From: Candidatus Omnitrophota bacterium
GTDB taxonomy: Bacteria; Omnitrophota; Gorgyraeia; Gorgyraeales; Gorgyraeaceae
DNA: 61,967 nt
Direction of reading: 5' to 3'
Assembly: GCA_018819285.1 (NCBI GenBank)
Contig: JAHJQM010000020.1
Location: 1-61,967, forward strand
Shown here: positions 28,406 through 36,906 of the stretch, piece after piece
Layout of the letters: each line of letters starts with the position of its first letter
How positions within the stretch are numbered: position 1 is the first letter of the stretch
Translations under genes and position numbers: made by a program
Notes under the pieces: generated by a model
Seen by the model: only the letters and a program-made list of their open reading frames with translations
Told to the model about the DNA's origin: nothing
The model's database searches: none

Positions 28406-28996
28406 TCACCACTTTTCCCAGTGCACATTCGCCGGGTCGAATTTATCTTTTGGCTTTTCATCTCCCAAAGAATAGCCTACAGGAATTACATTTAAAGGCA
28501 CTATATTTTCAGGTATGTCCAGAACTTTCCTTACATGTCCCATCCTTTCCTGGGAAGGATAAGCTGCCGTCCATACTGCGCCCAGACTCATTGACTCGGC
28601 AGCTAAAAGTATATTCTCTGTCGCAGCTGAACAATCCTGTATCCAAAATTCCTTTCCTTCTCCAGGAAGAGCTTTTTCCATAACTCCACATACTATGATT
28701 CCAGCGCCTGCCTTGGTAAGCATCTTTGTATAAGGCAATCCCATCTCCAGCTCTTCCAGCTTAGCCTTATCGGTAACTATAATAAAAGCCCAAGGCCTTC
28801 TATCCACAGCCGTAGGCGCTGCCATGCCTGCCTTAACAAGCATCAATAAATCTTCTTTTGCAACTTTGCGGTTTATATAATGTCTGACACTTTTGCGACT
28901 ATGTATGACTTTAAGCGTAGGATTGTCCTCAGCATAGCCTATTGCAACTATTCCAATAAAAAATATGGCTATACTTATCAGTCTAAATATTTTCAC
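28406..28996 (-). CDS. Nitroreductase-family protein with N-terminal signal peptide
   Basis: MKIFRLISIAIFFIGIVAIGYAED, then IHSRKSVRHYINRKV, PTAVDRRPWAFI. Confidence 0.85.
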   Translation of the reverse strand: MKIFRLISIAIFFIGIVAIGYAEDNPTLKVIHSRKSVRHYINRKVAKEDLLMLVKAGMAAPTAVDRRPWAFIIVTDKAKLEELEMGLPYTKMLTKAGAGIIVCGVMEKALPGEGKEFWIQDCSAATENILLAAESMSLGAVWTAAYPSQERMGHVRKVLDIPENIVPLNVIPVGYSLGDEKPKDKFDPANVHWEKW

Positions 28997-29054
28997 AGCG
29001 TTCCTCCTTTAAAAAAATACACACCTTTACCTTTTTTAACAGCAAGTCCGACAC

Positions 29055-31748
29055 TTAAGATTTACGCATACAGTTTCTTATAAATTTTACTATTTCCATT
29101 GCCCACAATGGAAATGACGAGATGAGTATCACAAGGCCCCAGTCAAAAGCCCCTAGCGGCTCTGTTTTAAAAATAGTCTGCAAGAACGGCTGGTAGACTA
29201 CCAGCATCTGAAGAGAGAATGAAATAAGAGTAGCCAGGATCAATTTTTTATTTGTCAAAAATCCTATCTTAAAAATAGACTCCCTGTTACTGCGGCAGTT
29301 AAAGGAATGGAATAACTGAGCGCAGGATAGCACTATAAATGCAGCTGTCCTTGCGCGGCCGATGCCTTCCTTTTCAATAAATAATACAAAGCTGAAAGCA
29401 AGCAAGCTGCAAAGCGCTATAAAAGCCCCCTGCCAGAGCATTAAAAAACCATTCTCTCTTGTAATAACAGGCTCGTCAGGTTTGCGCGGCTTTCGGGCCA
29501 TTATATTTTTGTCGACAGGATCCATTCCCAGGGCAAGCGCAGGCAGGCCGTCAGTCACAAGATTCACCCATAATATCTGTATAGGCAAAAGCGGCACAGG
29601 AAAACCTATTAGAGATGAAATAAGCATTACTAAAATCTCTCCTACATTACAAGACAGAAGATAATGTATGAATTTTTTGATATTATCGTATATGCCCCTT
29701 CCTTCTTCTACTGCTGAAACAATAGAGGCAAAATTATCATCTGTAATAATCATGTCGGACACTTCTTTTGTAACATCTGTGCCTGTGATGCCCATACTGA
29801 TGCCTATGTCAGCTTCTTTTACTGCGGGCGCGTCATTTACGCCATCGCCTGTCATTGCTACGACTTCGCCGTGTCTGCGCCACACTTTTACAATCCTGAG
29901 CTTATGTTCAGGCGAAACCCTGGCGTAAACAGGGATATTTTCTATTTCTTCATAAAATTTTTCGTCGCTTAATCTATCAAGTTCCTCGCCTGTGAGAGCT
30001 ATTGAATCTTTTTTGAAAAATCCAAGCTCTTTGGCTATAGCGATTGCGGTATTTTTATGGTCGCCTGTTATCATTACTGTTTTTATGCCTGCGGAATTGC
30101 ATTTTTCAATAGCACCTTTGACCTCTTCCCTCGCAGGGTCTATCATTGCCACAAGGCCTAAAAATACGAGATCTTTTTCAATTGCCTCAGCGCTGTAGCT
30201 TTCAGGCGTTTTATCCAGGGTTCTATAACCTATAGCAAGCACTCTCATCGCGGATGAGGCAAGCTTTTCATTAGTTGCAAAGATTTCTTTTTTATCCTTA
30301 TCTTCCAATTTTCTAACACTATCTCTGTCTTCTATTTGAACACAGTCTTCTAAGAATATATCTGGCGCTCCTTTAATAAAGGCGATTATCTTGCCATTAT
30401 CCCGCCTGACTATTGTCATTTTTTTACGCTCAGAATCAAATGGTATTTCTTCAATAAATGGGAATTTATTTTCCAGGTCTTTTTTCCATACATTCAATTT
30501 GGCAGCGCAGCTAAGCATAGCGCCTTCTGTGGGATCGCCTATTATTTTATAGCCTGTTGCGTCTTTAACAAGGTCTGCTCCATTACAGAGCGCTGAGTAA
30601 GAAAGAAGTTTCTTTAGCTCTGGGTAATCAACAGGGTCTATTGTTTTATAATCTCTTGTAAATTCGCCTTTTACGTCATAACCAACTCCTGTTACATTGA
30701 ATAAAATTCTATTTATATAAACTGCCTGGACTGTCATCTCGTTTTTTGTGAGAGTGCCTGTCTTATCAGAACAAATGACTGTGGCACAGCCGAGCGTCTC
30801 TACTGAAGGCAATTTTCTTATGATGGCGTGGCGTTTTACCATTCTCTGGACGCCTAGCGCAAGAGCTATGGTTACGACTGCAGGGAGCCCCTCAGGGATT
30901 GCAGCAACAGCCAGGCTCACTGAAGTTAAAAATACATCTATAATTTTATTGCCGCGTAAAATCTGAAGTAAAAATACAAGCCCTACAAGGCCGAAACAGA
31001 TATAAACTATAAATTTCCCGAATTCTTCTAATCTTTTCTGTAAAGGCGTTACGTCTTCTTTCACTCCCTGGATCATGCCGGCAATATTACCTAGCTCTGT
31101 CTCCATGCCTGTTTCCACTACAATAGCCCTAGCCTTACCAGATGCAATAGATGTTCCCATATAGACCATATTTGCTCTGTCAGCCAATGGCACTTCTCGT
31201 TCCTTTAAGGAAAGTGTGGTTTTTGCCACAGGATGAGATTCCCCGGTGAGACTAGCCTCTGCCACACTAAAATTAGGAGTAACCCATATAAGTCTGGCGT
31301 CAGCTGGAATATTATCCCCTGCCTCAAGTTCGATCAAATCCCCTGGGACTATTTTATAGGAATTTATGATTTTGCGGCTGCCTTCGCGGATAACTTTTGA
31401 ATTCGGGGAGGAAAGCTTCTTTAAAGCAGCTAGAGATTTTTCTGCGCGGTATTCCTGGATAAAGCCAAGTATTGCATTTAATATTACAATCGCTATTATG
31501 GCAAATGCGTCTATCCATTCCTGTAAGAACCCTGAGACAAGCGCCGCGCCAATTAAAACCCATACGATAAAATCTTTAAACTGGCCTATGAAAATATCCA
31601 GAGGATTTATTTCTTTTTTCTCCTTGAGCTGGTTAGGCCCGTATTTCTCGAGCCTTGATTCAGCTTCCTTACAAGCAAGGCCCCTGGCAGAATCTACGCC
31701 AAGGGCTTTTTCTATTTCACCTATATCCTGTTCCCACCAGTTATTCAT
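29055..31748 (-). CDS. Cation-transporting P-type ATPase (P2 / Ca-type)
   Basis: ICSDKTGTLTKNEMTV, TGESHPV, MITGDHKNTAIAIAKELG, TGDGVNDAPAVKEADIG. Confidence 0.95.
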   Translation of the reverse strand: MNNWWEQDIGEIEKALGVDSARGLACKEAESRLEKYGPNQLKEKKEINPLDIFIGQFKDFIVWVLIGAALVSGFLQEWIDAFAIIAIVILNAILGFIQEYRAEKSLAALKKLSSPNSKVIREGSRKIINSYKIVPGDLIELEAGDNIPADARLIWVTPNFSVAEASLTGESHPVAKTTLSLKEREVPLADRANMVYMGTSIASGKARAIVVETGMETELGNIAGMIQGVKEDVTPLQKRLEEFGKFIVYICFGLVGLVFLLQILRGNKIIDVFLTSVSLAVAAIPEGLPAVVTIALALGVQRMVKRHAIIRKLPSVETLGCATVICSDKTGTLTKNEMTVQAVYINRILFNVTGVGYDVKGEFTRDYKTIDPVDYPELKKLLSYSALCNGADLVKDATGYKIIGDPTEGAMLSCAAKLNVWKKDLENKFPFIEEIPFDSERKKMTIVRRDNGKIIAFIKGAPDIFLEDCVQIEDRDSVRKLEDKDKKEIFATNEKLASSAMRVLAIGYRTLDKTPESYSAEAIEKDLVFLGLVAMIDPAREEVKGAIEKCNSAGIKTVMITGDHKNTAIAIAKELGFFKKDSIALTGEELDRLSDEKFYEEIENIPVYARVSPEHKLRIVKVWRRHGEVVAMTGDGVNDAPAVKEADIGISMGITGTDVTKEVSDMIITDDNFASIVSAVEEGRGIYDNIKKFIHYLLSCNVGEILVMLISSLIGFPVPLLPIQILWVNLVTDGLPALALGMDPVDKNIMARKPRKPDEPVITRENGFLMLWQGAFIALCSLLAFSFVLFIEKEGIGRARTAAFIVLSCAQLFHSFNCRSNRESIFKIGFLTNKKLILATLISFSLQMLVVYQPFLQTIFKTEPLGAFDWGLVILISSFPLWAMEIVKFIRNCMRKS

Positions 31749-31753
31749 ATTTG

Positions 31754-32092
31754 TTATTTTTTATCTTGCATCTTGCTGCACATAGGGCAATTCTTTTTCA
31801 TTTCTTCCATTGAATTTTTCATCGCTTCCATATCCATTTTTATTTCAACTTCTTTTACCAGGTTCATACTTGCATCATATTTTATAAGTTTATTGCCCAT
31901 CATCAACACCACTCCGCCATCTTGAGTCGCAATCAGCTTTTTGCCGTCCATCATCATTTTATGCATAGGGCACATTGAACAACCATGTCCTTTTTTATCC
32001 CATTTTTTATCACTCATATCTCTGGCAAAAGATACGGATAAAAAAGACATGCAGATTAATGCTGCAAGAAACACAAAAAGTATTTTCTTCAT
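31754..32092 (-). CDS. Secreted Cys/Met/His-rich protein
   Basis: Signal peptide MKKILFVFLAALICMSFLSVSFA; GHGCSMCPMHKMMMDGKK and NCPMCSKMQ. Confidence 0.6.
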   Translation of the reverse strand: MKKILFVFLAALICMSFLSVSFARDMSDKKWDKKGHGCSMCPMHKMMMDGKKLIATQDGGVVLMMGNKLIKYDASMNLVKEVEIKMDMEAMKNSMEEMKKNCPMCSKMQDKK

Positions 32093-32108
32093 CTTACACC
32101 CCTTTCTT

Positions 32109-32861
32109 TTATTCAACGAAAACCAGCAAAGCCATTATGCCAATCCCCAGCATAATCGCAACAAGCTGTAGTAACGACGTAGAAATCTTTACGTGGTCTT
32201 CCTTGTGAAGTTCCGGTATCAGATCAGACCCTCCGATATATAAAAACCCGCCTGCTGTTATCGGCAATAGATACATTGCAAAACCTTTTATCCTGGATTC
32301 CAGGATAAGAGCTATTATTGCGCCAACCACAGCTGTAAGCGCTGAAATAAAATTTAAAAAAAGCGCTTTTTTTACAGTTATACCGCTATAAATAAGTATG
32401 CCGAAATCACCTATCTCCTGAGGAATTTCATGAAGTATCACAGCAAGAGTAGTTGCTATGCCTATTGGAACAGACACAACAAAACTAGCAGCAACTATCA
32501 TGCCGTCCAGCATGTTATGCACGCCATCACCTACTAGATTCATCATGGCTACAGGATGGATATGCTCTTTAGAAACAGGTACGTGGCAATGTCTCCAGCG
32601 TATGAATTTTTCAAGAATGAAAAAAATAAAAATCCCCGCTAGAATATAAAGAGAGGTTTTAAGATTCACTCCTAAGGCCTCAAAAGACTGCGGCAGAAGA
32701 TGTATAAAGACATCTCCAAATAATCCGCCTACTGCAAAACTTACTAGAATTAGCAAAATAGCTTTGAGTTTTGTTTTATTCAAAGAAAGCGTAACTACGC
32801 CGACCAAAGAAATCAGACTTATTGCAATCACGCTTCCTATTGTCCACGCCCAAACCTTCAT
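32109..32861 (-). CDS. ZIP-family metal transporter
   Basis: VGDGVHNMLDGMIVAASF and LAVILHEIPQEIGDFG. Confidence 0.92.
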   Translation of the reverse strand: MKVWAWTIGSVIAISLISLVGVVTLSLNKTKLKAILLILVSFAVGGLFGDVFIHLLPQSFEALGVNLKTSLYILAGIFIFFILEKFIRWRHCHVPVSKEHIHPVAMMNLVGDGVHNMLDGMIVAASFVVSVPIGIATTLAVILHEIPQEIGDFGILIYSGITVKKALFLNFISALTAVVGAIIALILESRIKGFAMYLLPITAGGFLYIGGSDLIPELHKEDHVKISTSLLQLVAIMLGIGIMALLVFVE

Positions 32862-32878
32862 ATCATCCTTTTTATCCC

Positions 32879-32917
32879 TAACTTTACAATTCGTGCCATG
32901 CACGATTTGTAAAGTTA
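32879..32917. repeat. 39-bp palindromic repeat, family A copy 3
   Basis: TAACTTTACAATTCGTGCCATGCACGATTTGTAAAGTTA. Confidence 0.92.
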
Positions 32918-32924
32918 TATAGTT

Positions 32925-33842
32925 TTATGCCTTGCTTTCAAGGTAATGCTGGCAGCTAAATGCTGCAATGGCGCCATCGCCGCAGGCGGTTACTACCTGT
33001 TTTAATAGCTTTTTACGACAGTCGCCACACGCAAATATGCCTGGCTTTGAAGTCAGGCAGTTATCGTCTACGATTACATAACCGCTTTCGTCCCTAGATA
33101 GTTCATTTTTCAAAAAATCTGTGTTAGGCGCATAACCTACAAATATAAAAACTCCGCCGCAAGAAAAATCTGTCCCGGCATTAGTTTTTACATTTTTTAT
33201 CTTCACTCCTGTGACTTTATTTGCGCCTACAATCTCGGAAACAACAGAATCCCATATAAATTCTATCTTTTTATTGGCAGCTGCTCTTTCTTGTAATATC
33301 TTAGTTCCACGCAATGCATTCCTTCTATGAATAACTGTAACCTTTTTTGCAAATCTTGTAAGAAAAATAGCTTCTTCAAGCGCAGTATCTCCTCCTCCAA
33401 CCACAACTACTTCTTTATCTTTAAAAAGCGCGCCATCGCAAGTGCCGCAATAAGATACACCCCTGCCTCTAAATTTATCCTCACCTGGGACATCTAATCT
33501 TTTAGGACTTGCGCCAGTTGCAATAATAACTGACAAGGCAGTATAAGTTTTATCTTCTGTCACTATCTGCCAACCTGGTTTAGATTCTTTGATATCTTTC
33601 ACTTCGTCTGAAACAAATTCTGTTCCAAATTTCATGGCCTGGACTTTAAATTTCTCTATCAATTCAAAACCATTAACGCCATCTGGAAATCCAGGATAAT
33701 TTTCTATATGATCTGTTGTAACAGCCTGACACGGGATAGATACGCTTTCTATTAAAAGCGTTTTAAGCCTTGCCCTTGAAGCATATATGCCTGCGGTGAG
33801 GCCGCTAGGTCCTCCGCCTATAATAATGACATCGTAATTCAT
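32925..33842 (-). CDS. trxB: Thioredoxin-disulfide reductase
   Basis: GGGPSGLTAGIYASRARL, CGTCDGALF, GGGDTALEEAIFLT. Confidence 0.93.
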   Translation of the reverse strand: MNYDVIIIGGGPSGLTAGIYASRARLKTLLIESVSIPCQAVTTDHIENYPGFPDGVNGFELIEKFKVQAMKFGTEFVSDEVKDIKESKPGWQIVTEDKTYTALSVIIATGASPKRLDVPGEDKFRGRGVSYCGTCDGALFKDKEVVVVGGGDTALEEAIFLTRFAKKVTVIHRRNALRGTKILQERAAANKKIEFIWDSVVSEIVGANKVTGVKIKNVKTNAGTDFSCGGVFIFVGYAPNTDFLKNELSRDESGYVIVDDNCLTSKPGIFACGDCRKKLLKQVVTACGDGAIAAFSCQHYLESKA

Positions 33843-33910
33843 AAGTATATAGATTATACCAGATTTTATACGATTTAGGAAAGGTTTATGCTTAGGGTTT
33901 CTATTTTCAT

Positions 33911-34903
33911 CTAAAATAAAAGTTTTTGTAAAAAATTAAACAAATAGCCCGTAAAAATAATCGCCAAGGTAGCTATTGCAAAAAATATAGCGATTAACCT
34001 TAAATGTATCACCCTCCTTAACATGATTGCCTCTGGAAGGCTTAATGTCGCGACAGCCATCATGAACGCCAGGGCAGTCCCCAAAGGAACGCCTTTTTGA
34101 AATAAGACCACTGCGATAGGCACAATAGCTGCGCAGCTTCCATACATTGGGACACCTATAATAGTAGCGATAGGCACAGAGAATATTCCGGTCTTACTGA
34201 TTATCACGCGAATAGTCTCCTGTGGAATATAATTGTGGATTAAAGCGCCCAGTCCTACGCCAATCAATACCCACGCCCAGAGTTTGCGCACGATGCTATT
34301 TGATTCCTGAATCCCAAAAAGGATCCTCTGTCTAATACCTTTATATTTTACCTCCAATATCTCTTCAGCGCTTCCGGATAAAATATCTTTTTCCACGTAT
34401 TGCTCCAGTTTCATCTTGCCAAGGATAACCCCTGAAATAATTCCTATGGCCATGCCGCTTATTATATAAGCCAGCGTGATCTTCCAGCCAAAAAATCCGA
34501 ACATCAAAACAACCAGATACTCATTGATCAAAGGGGACGTGATAAGAAAAGAAAAAGTTATGCCCAGTGGCACCCCAGCTTTCAAGAAACTTATAAAAAT
34601 CGGTATTGAGGAGCATGAGCAAAATGGCGTGACTGCGCCAAAGAGCGACGCAAAAAAGTTGCCCCAGCCTTTGGCGCCAGAGATCCAGGATTTTATCTTT
34701 TGCTGCGATATAAAACTCCTTAAAAACCCTATAGCCGCTATTAATACATATAGAAGTAAAATAATTTTAACAGAATCGTAGATAAAAAAATTTATGCTGG
34801 CTCCCAGTTTAGAACCTGGGTCAAGTTTAAAAACAGAATATGTCAGCCAGTCGATTATCAGCTGCAGCACGAACTGCCTCCCTTGTCCGAAGGCTTGCAG
34901 CAT
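33911..34903 (-). CDS. Permease (DUF318/ArsP-like)
   Basis: [35 protein letters not shown] and [32 protein letters not shown]. Confidence 0.85.
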   Translation of the reverse strand: MLQAFGQGRQFVLQLIIDWLTYSVFKLDPGSKLGASINFFIYDSVKIILLLYVLIAAIGFLRSFISQQKIKSWISGAKGWGNFFASLFGAVTPFCSCSSIPIFISFLKAGVPLGITFSFLITSPLINEYLVVLMFGFFGWKITLAYIISGMAIGIISGVILGKMKLEQYVEKDILSGSAEEILEVKYKGIRQRILFGIQESNSIVRKLWAWVLIGVGLGALIHNYIPQETIRVIISKTGIFSVPIATIIGVPMYGSCAAIVPIAVVLFQKGVPLGTALAFMMAVATLSLPEAIMLRRVIHLRLIAIFFAIATLAIIFTGYLFNFLQKLLF

Positions 34904-35010
34904 GGCTGAGATTTTGCTTTCTCCTCCATTTTCTTGTCTAATTTTTCAAGCATTCTAGAGAAAAATCCCTTCTTTGTTTTTTTCTCTTTTGTTTCATTCT
35001 TCATCTTCAT
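34858..35010 (-). CDS. 50-aa peptide with CC-x7-CC tail, overlapping the permease start (absent from the ORF track)
   Basis: [54 protein letters not shown] overlap with the DUF134 stop. Confidence 0.75.
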   Translation of the reverse strand: MKMKNETKEKKTKKGFFSRMLEKLDKKMEEKAKSQPCCKPSDKGGSSCCS

Positions 35011-35303
35011 CTCCTTTCGATTTTACAACAACCGCCTTCAATCCTAATCGCCTTGATATTAACTAAACCATCCGCTATCTTGCTGTGAGCTAAAGTTAAA
35101 ATTCTGGAAAATGTAGGCCGGGATATTTTCATCTTCTTTGCTGCGTCTATATGCTTTAATCCCCCAAGACACGCGAGGCGCACAGCTTCAAATTCATCAA
35201 GCGTAAGATACACGCTCTTGAGTTTACTAAGCGGCCTGCATAAAGGCTTAAAACATCTCTCTTCTGGCGCGCATTTTATCCACCTGGTCTTCTTCGGCCT
35301 CAA
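35007..35303 (-). CDS. DUF134 (UPF0251) helix-turn-helix protein
   Basis: MRPKKTRWIKCAP..YLTLDEFEAVRLACLGGLKHIDAAKKMKISRPTFSRILTLAHSKIADGL. Confidence 0.92.
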   Translation of the reverse strand: MRPKKTRWIKCAPEERCFKPLCRPLSKLKSVYLTLDEFEAVRLACLGGLKHIDAAKKMKISRPTFSRILTLAHSKIADGLVNIKAIRIEGGCCKIERR

Positions 35304-35317
35304 GCGCCCCTCCCGAT

Positions 35318-35370
35318 AGTTATGAACATATGCTCATAACTAATTTATCATATCTAATTTCACCTGTCAA
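35318..35370 (-). promoter_or_regulatory. Promoter and 24-bp palindromic operator of the DUF134 gene
   Basis: Minus strand: TTGACA-17 nt-TAAATT, then AGTTATGAGCATATGTTCATAACT (11/12 half-site match). Confidence 0.75.
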
Positions 35371-35427
35371 GTTATTACAAAAAATAAAGGGCATTATTTG
35401 AATAGTTAAGTAACACATTACGTAATC

Positions 35428-35782
35428 GCCAGCCCTGGCAGGTCTTCGAAAAGACGTCCCTAGACTTCTACCTCGCTTGGGACTTTTAGTAATGAGCTTT
35501 CCTAATGAGGCTCAGCCGCCCCAGCGTGGCGTTCTTCGCTCCGCGCCGATTCTCGCTCGTCCTGTGCAGGCTGGGGCCTGAGGCACATTAGAAAAATTTT
35601 GGCAAATGTCCGCAAGGAATTACAGCGAGTTTCGGTCGGTTGACAAAGCGATAGTCGGCAGAGAAACGAGCTGTAAACCGTAGCGGACGGCAAAATTATT
35701 TCGTGCCGAACGGCCCCAGCCTGCACAGGATACCGTGCCCGCTCAAATCGGCGAGGCTTTTCTCAGACCTGCCAGGGCTGGC
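35428..35782. ncRNA. Candidate large structured RNA or palindromic element with nested inverted repeats; class and strand unassigned
   Basis: 18-bp perfect IR 35428-35445/35765-35782; inside it an 18-bp perfect IR 35561-35578/35712-35729; inside that GTCCGC/GCGGAC and TTACAGC/GCTGTAA pairs. No supported CDS. Confidence 0.5.
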
Positions 35783-35824
35783 AAATACCTATTAGTATTA
35801 CCTGATTGAAAGTATTGCCTTATG

Positions 35825-35867
35825 AAAAAATAAAGGGCAGTTCCGGAGTTAGGACCAGAACTACCCC
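35825..35867 (-). terminator. Rho-independent terminator downstream of the DUF5661 gene
   Basis: Minus strand: GGGGTAGTTC-loop-GAACTGCCC-TTTATTTTTT. Confidence 0.8.
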
Positions 35868-35892
35868 TGAAATGCGTACTTATGAATGCTTC

Positions 35893-36168
35893 TTACTTTT
35901 TCCCTTCCCAGTATTTTTCCGCTTCCTCTTCCATCTCTTCCAGCCTATCATAATAATCAGAAAACTCGTTAAGATGGGCGAGCGCTATCTTGCCTGTAAT
36001 GATACTGTCGTTATTCGTGACATTTGTTTTGGGATCTATCAGCCCATGCTCTAATTCCACATCCATGCCCTGTCTGAACTGTTCAACGTCAAACTTATCC
36101 CATTTTATTCCTAACTTATCTCCGATTTTCTTAGCCTGCTCCGGCGTAAAGTATCTTTTACCGCTCAT
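35893..36168 (-). CDS. DUF5661-like protein
   Basis: FTPEQAKKIGDKLGIKWDKFDVEQFRQGMDVELEHG and AHLNEFSDYYDRLEEMEEEAE. Confidence 0.75.
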   Translation of the reverse strand: MSGKRYFTPEQAKKIGDKLGIKWDKFDVEQFRQGMDVELEHGLIDPKTNVTNNDSIITGKIALAHLNEFSDYYDRLEEMEEEAEKYWEGKK

Positions 36169-36283
36169 TTTTCGCTCCCCTTTTAGCTTTCCTCGAGTAC
36201 CTCAAGGTATCCTTCTCCAGCATTTTCTTTTCCCTCAATAGTCTTGAAATATCTTTTTGCCTTCTTGTAATTTTCTGTTTCAT
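36158..36283 (-). CDS. 41-aa basic small ORF upstream of DUF5661
   Basis: MKQKITRRQKDISRLLREKKMLEKDTLRYSRKAKRGAKNER; overlaps the DUF5661 start. Confidence 0.4.
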   Translation of the reverse strand: MKQKITRRQKDISRLLREKKMLEKDTLRYSRKAKRGAKNER

Positions 36284-36366
36284 ATTGTATCTTATTTTAA
36301 TCCTTTTTCATAATAAAGGGTGACGCCGATAAAGGGGTCTTTGTGCATATTCTGCGAGTACAAAAA

Positions 36367-36891
36367 TTATTTTTTTCGTTTTCGGAAACCTGTCTGCTTT
36401 CTTTTATCTGGCTTTCGGTTTTCGCTGTTTTTTTGTTTATCAAAATGGCGTTCCGGAATAAAAGCTCGTTCCCTTGGTTTATTATCGTAGTTTTCCTTAT
36501 GCTGGGGCCTGTCCTTACGCTTTGCAAAACACTCTTTGCAATACACTGGACGGTCTCCGCTGGGCTTAAAAGGGACTTCGCATTCTTTGTTACAGTCTGA
36601 GCAGATTACCCGAGTAAAGTTTCTTTCTCTGAAGTTATTGTCTCTGTCGCTTCTATCGTGATGACGAGGCCGGTCAAAACGCTGAAAAGGTTTTGAAAAA
36701 TGTTTTTCCTCAGCAGGTTTTTTTGAAGACTGGCTGACCAGGGTATCTATTTTCTTTTCCAAAGAAACCAGCTGTTCCTGCATCTTATTAATAAGAGCTA
36801 TTACATCTTGTTCATCCTGCTGTGGAACTGAAGAACTTTTGTGTTTAATAATTTTTTTCATCTTGCTCCTTTTTTGTTTATCCCGCTGCAT
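36367..36891 (-). CDS. CxxC-x17-CxxC zinc-ribbon-like protein with basic, disordered tail
   Basis: RVICSDCNKECEVPFKPSGDRPVYCKECFAKRK; Arg/Lys/Asp-rich remainder. Confidence 0.8.
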   Translation of the reverse strand: MQRDKQKRSKMKKIIKHKSSSVPQQDEQDVIALINKMQEQLVSLEKKIDTLVSQSSKKPAEEKHFSKPFQRFDRPRHHDRSDRDNNFRERNFTRVICSDCNKECEVPFKPSGDRPVYCKECFAKRKDRPQHKENYDNKPRERAFIPERHFDKQKNSENRKPDKRKQTGFRKRKK

Positions 36892-36906
36892 TAATTCTTT
36901 AGATTA

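Noticed and set aside
35502-35726. 74-aa minus-strand ORF inside the structured element
   Set aside because: Composition (QTETRCNSLRTFAKIF, RESARSEERHAGA) and overlap with nested inverted repeats indicate non-coding sequence.
35428-35782. RNase P RNA, tmRNA or SRP RNA
   Set aside because: I could not find the RNase P CR-I type motif (GAAAGTCCGG), a tmRNA tag/acceptor pattern or the SRP GGAAGGAAGCAG loop on either strand by eye; left unassigned pending cmscan.
36297-36360. Second terminator-like hairpin near GGGTGACGCC..GGCGTCACCC
   Set aside because: The apparent match is one strand and its own complement; no convincing stem with T-run could be drawn.
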